Shown here piece by piece: positions 4,599 through 5,107 of a DNA stretch of 5,107 nt. This DNA is from Deinococcus sp. (GTDB lineage: Bacteria > Deinococcota > Deinococci > Deinococcales > Deinococcaceae), in assembly GCF_030523985.1 (NCBI RefSeq), contig NZ_JAUNHK010000142.1:1-5107 (forward strand), written 5' to 3'. The notes under the pieces were generated by a model that had not been told where the DNA came from, did not search any database, and saw only the letters and a program-made list of their open reading frames with translations. Within the stretch, counting starts at the first letter, position 1, and the number at the start of each line of letters is the position of its first letter. The translations under genes were made by a program, and so were the position numbers.

Positions 4599-5107
4599 AT
4601 GTCCGACCAGTACGACTACAGCGCCCTGCTCCGGCCTAAGTGCAAGGTGTGCAGCTCGCCCCTCCGGCAGGACATCGACCTGCGGCTGATGGGCAAGGAA
4701 ATCGACGAGGACGGTGAGCGGCTGAGCTATGACCAGATCATCGACTGGGCAGCGGCGCACGGCCTGGTCATCAGCAAAGCGGGCCTGAGCCGCCACAAGT
4801 CTGACCACCTGATGCCCGACGTGCTTGGGGCCATTGAAGCCCAGCGCCAGGTCGAGGCGATTGCCCAGGCCACCGGGCAGACGCTGGGGATGGAACAGGC
4901 TGCCATGAACATCCTGCTGAACAAGTGGATGCGGGCACTGGACAAGGTGGAAGACCTTGACCTGAACGCCAAGGGTGCGCTCGGCGCAGGGGTGCGGGCG
5001 GTCGAGGCACTTCTGAAAGTCAAGAAAGCCGAGCTGCACTTCAGCCGTGAGAAGCTGGCCGAAGCCGACAAGAAGATCACCGAGACGGCCAAGGCCAAGG
5101 GGCTTGA
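4599..5107 (+). CDS. Phage terminase small subunit, DUF3486/Mu gp27-like (partial, 3' end missing)
   Basis: The first 169 residues are present and the frame is still open at the window edge. The start has a strong GGGAGGG at 4584-4590, eight bases upstream. Small terminase subunits recognise phage DNA and hand it to the large ATPase/nuclease subunit for packaging. Visible parts are a Cys15-x2-Cys18 knuckle near the N terminus, a helix-turn-helix-like region (LSYDQIIDWAAAHGLVIS then AGLSRHKSDHL, about 43-71), and a long helical C-terminal half with regular Leu and Lys (about 75-169), probably for oligomerisation. The 'IS-K/R-x-x-L-x-RH' turn is typical of this group. The large terminase gene should follow just outside the window. 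Confidence 0.75.
   Translation, partial: MSDQYDYSALLRPKCKVCSSPLRQDIDLRLMGKEIDEDGERLSYDQIIDWAAAHGLVISKAGLSRHKSDHLMPDVLGAIEAQRQVEAIAQATGQTLGMEQAAMNILLNKWMRALDKVEDLDLNAKGALGAGVRAVEALLKVKKAELHFSREKLAEADKKITETAKAKGL

Overview
The window is a dense, GC-rich, single-strand run of small bacteriophage-type genes, read here as part of a prophage. Every gene I accept lies on the + strand. Almost all neighbours overlap by 1 to 8 bases (ATGA, TGATG and ATGNCTGA junctions) or sit within about 10 bases. There is no tRNA, rRNA, CRISPR array, insertion sequence, integrase or attachment site. The right end resembles the head-gene entry of Mu-like phages: a VpaChn25_0724-type protein, a DUF2730-like membrane protein and a small terminase subunit. 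The host cannot be fixed from the sequence. A GC-rich bacterium is certain, and a Deinococcota host is a guess, based on the style of the genes and on the known Mu-like prophage (RadMu) of Deinococcus radiodurans.

Layout. Bases 1-3508 form one translationally coupled operon. It holds the tail of an unknown gene, a zinc-ribbon-like protein, a protein with a proline-rich linker and acidic tail, two small phage-conserved proteins, an eight-cysteine zinc protein, a small zinc ribbon overlapping it, a four-cysteine protein, a very acidic protein, a winged-helix protein, and a zinc ribbon resembling the P2 Ogr/Delta late activators. The operon ends at a convincing intrinsic terminator (3513-3545). 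One unrecognised gene without an obvious start follows (about 3544-3906) and ends inside a second intrinsic terminator (3889-3915). The structural module begins 10 bases later at 3925 and runs off the window inside the terminase gene.

How it may work together. The left operon looks like early/middle accessory and regulatory functions. It ends with two candidate transcription regulators (winged helix, then Ogr-like), placed just before the switch to DNA packaging and head genes. Two terminators at that boundary suggest that late expression needs activation or terminator read-through. Many of the small proteins carry probable zinc sites, which is the most distinctive feature of the window. I do not see a clear defence system or other unmistakably new system. 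The best leads are the cross-brace zinc protein, the start or frameshift puzzle at 3471-3600, and the acidic protein at 2485.
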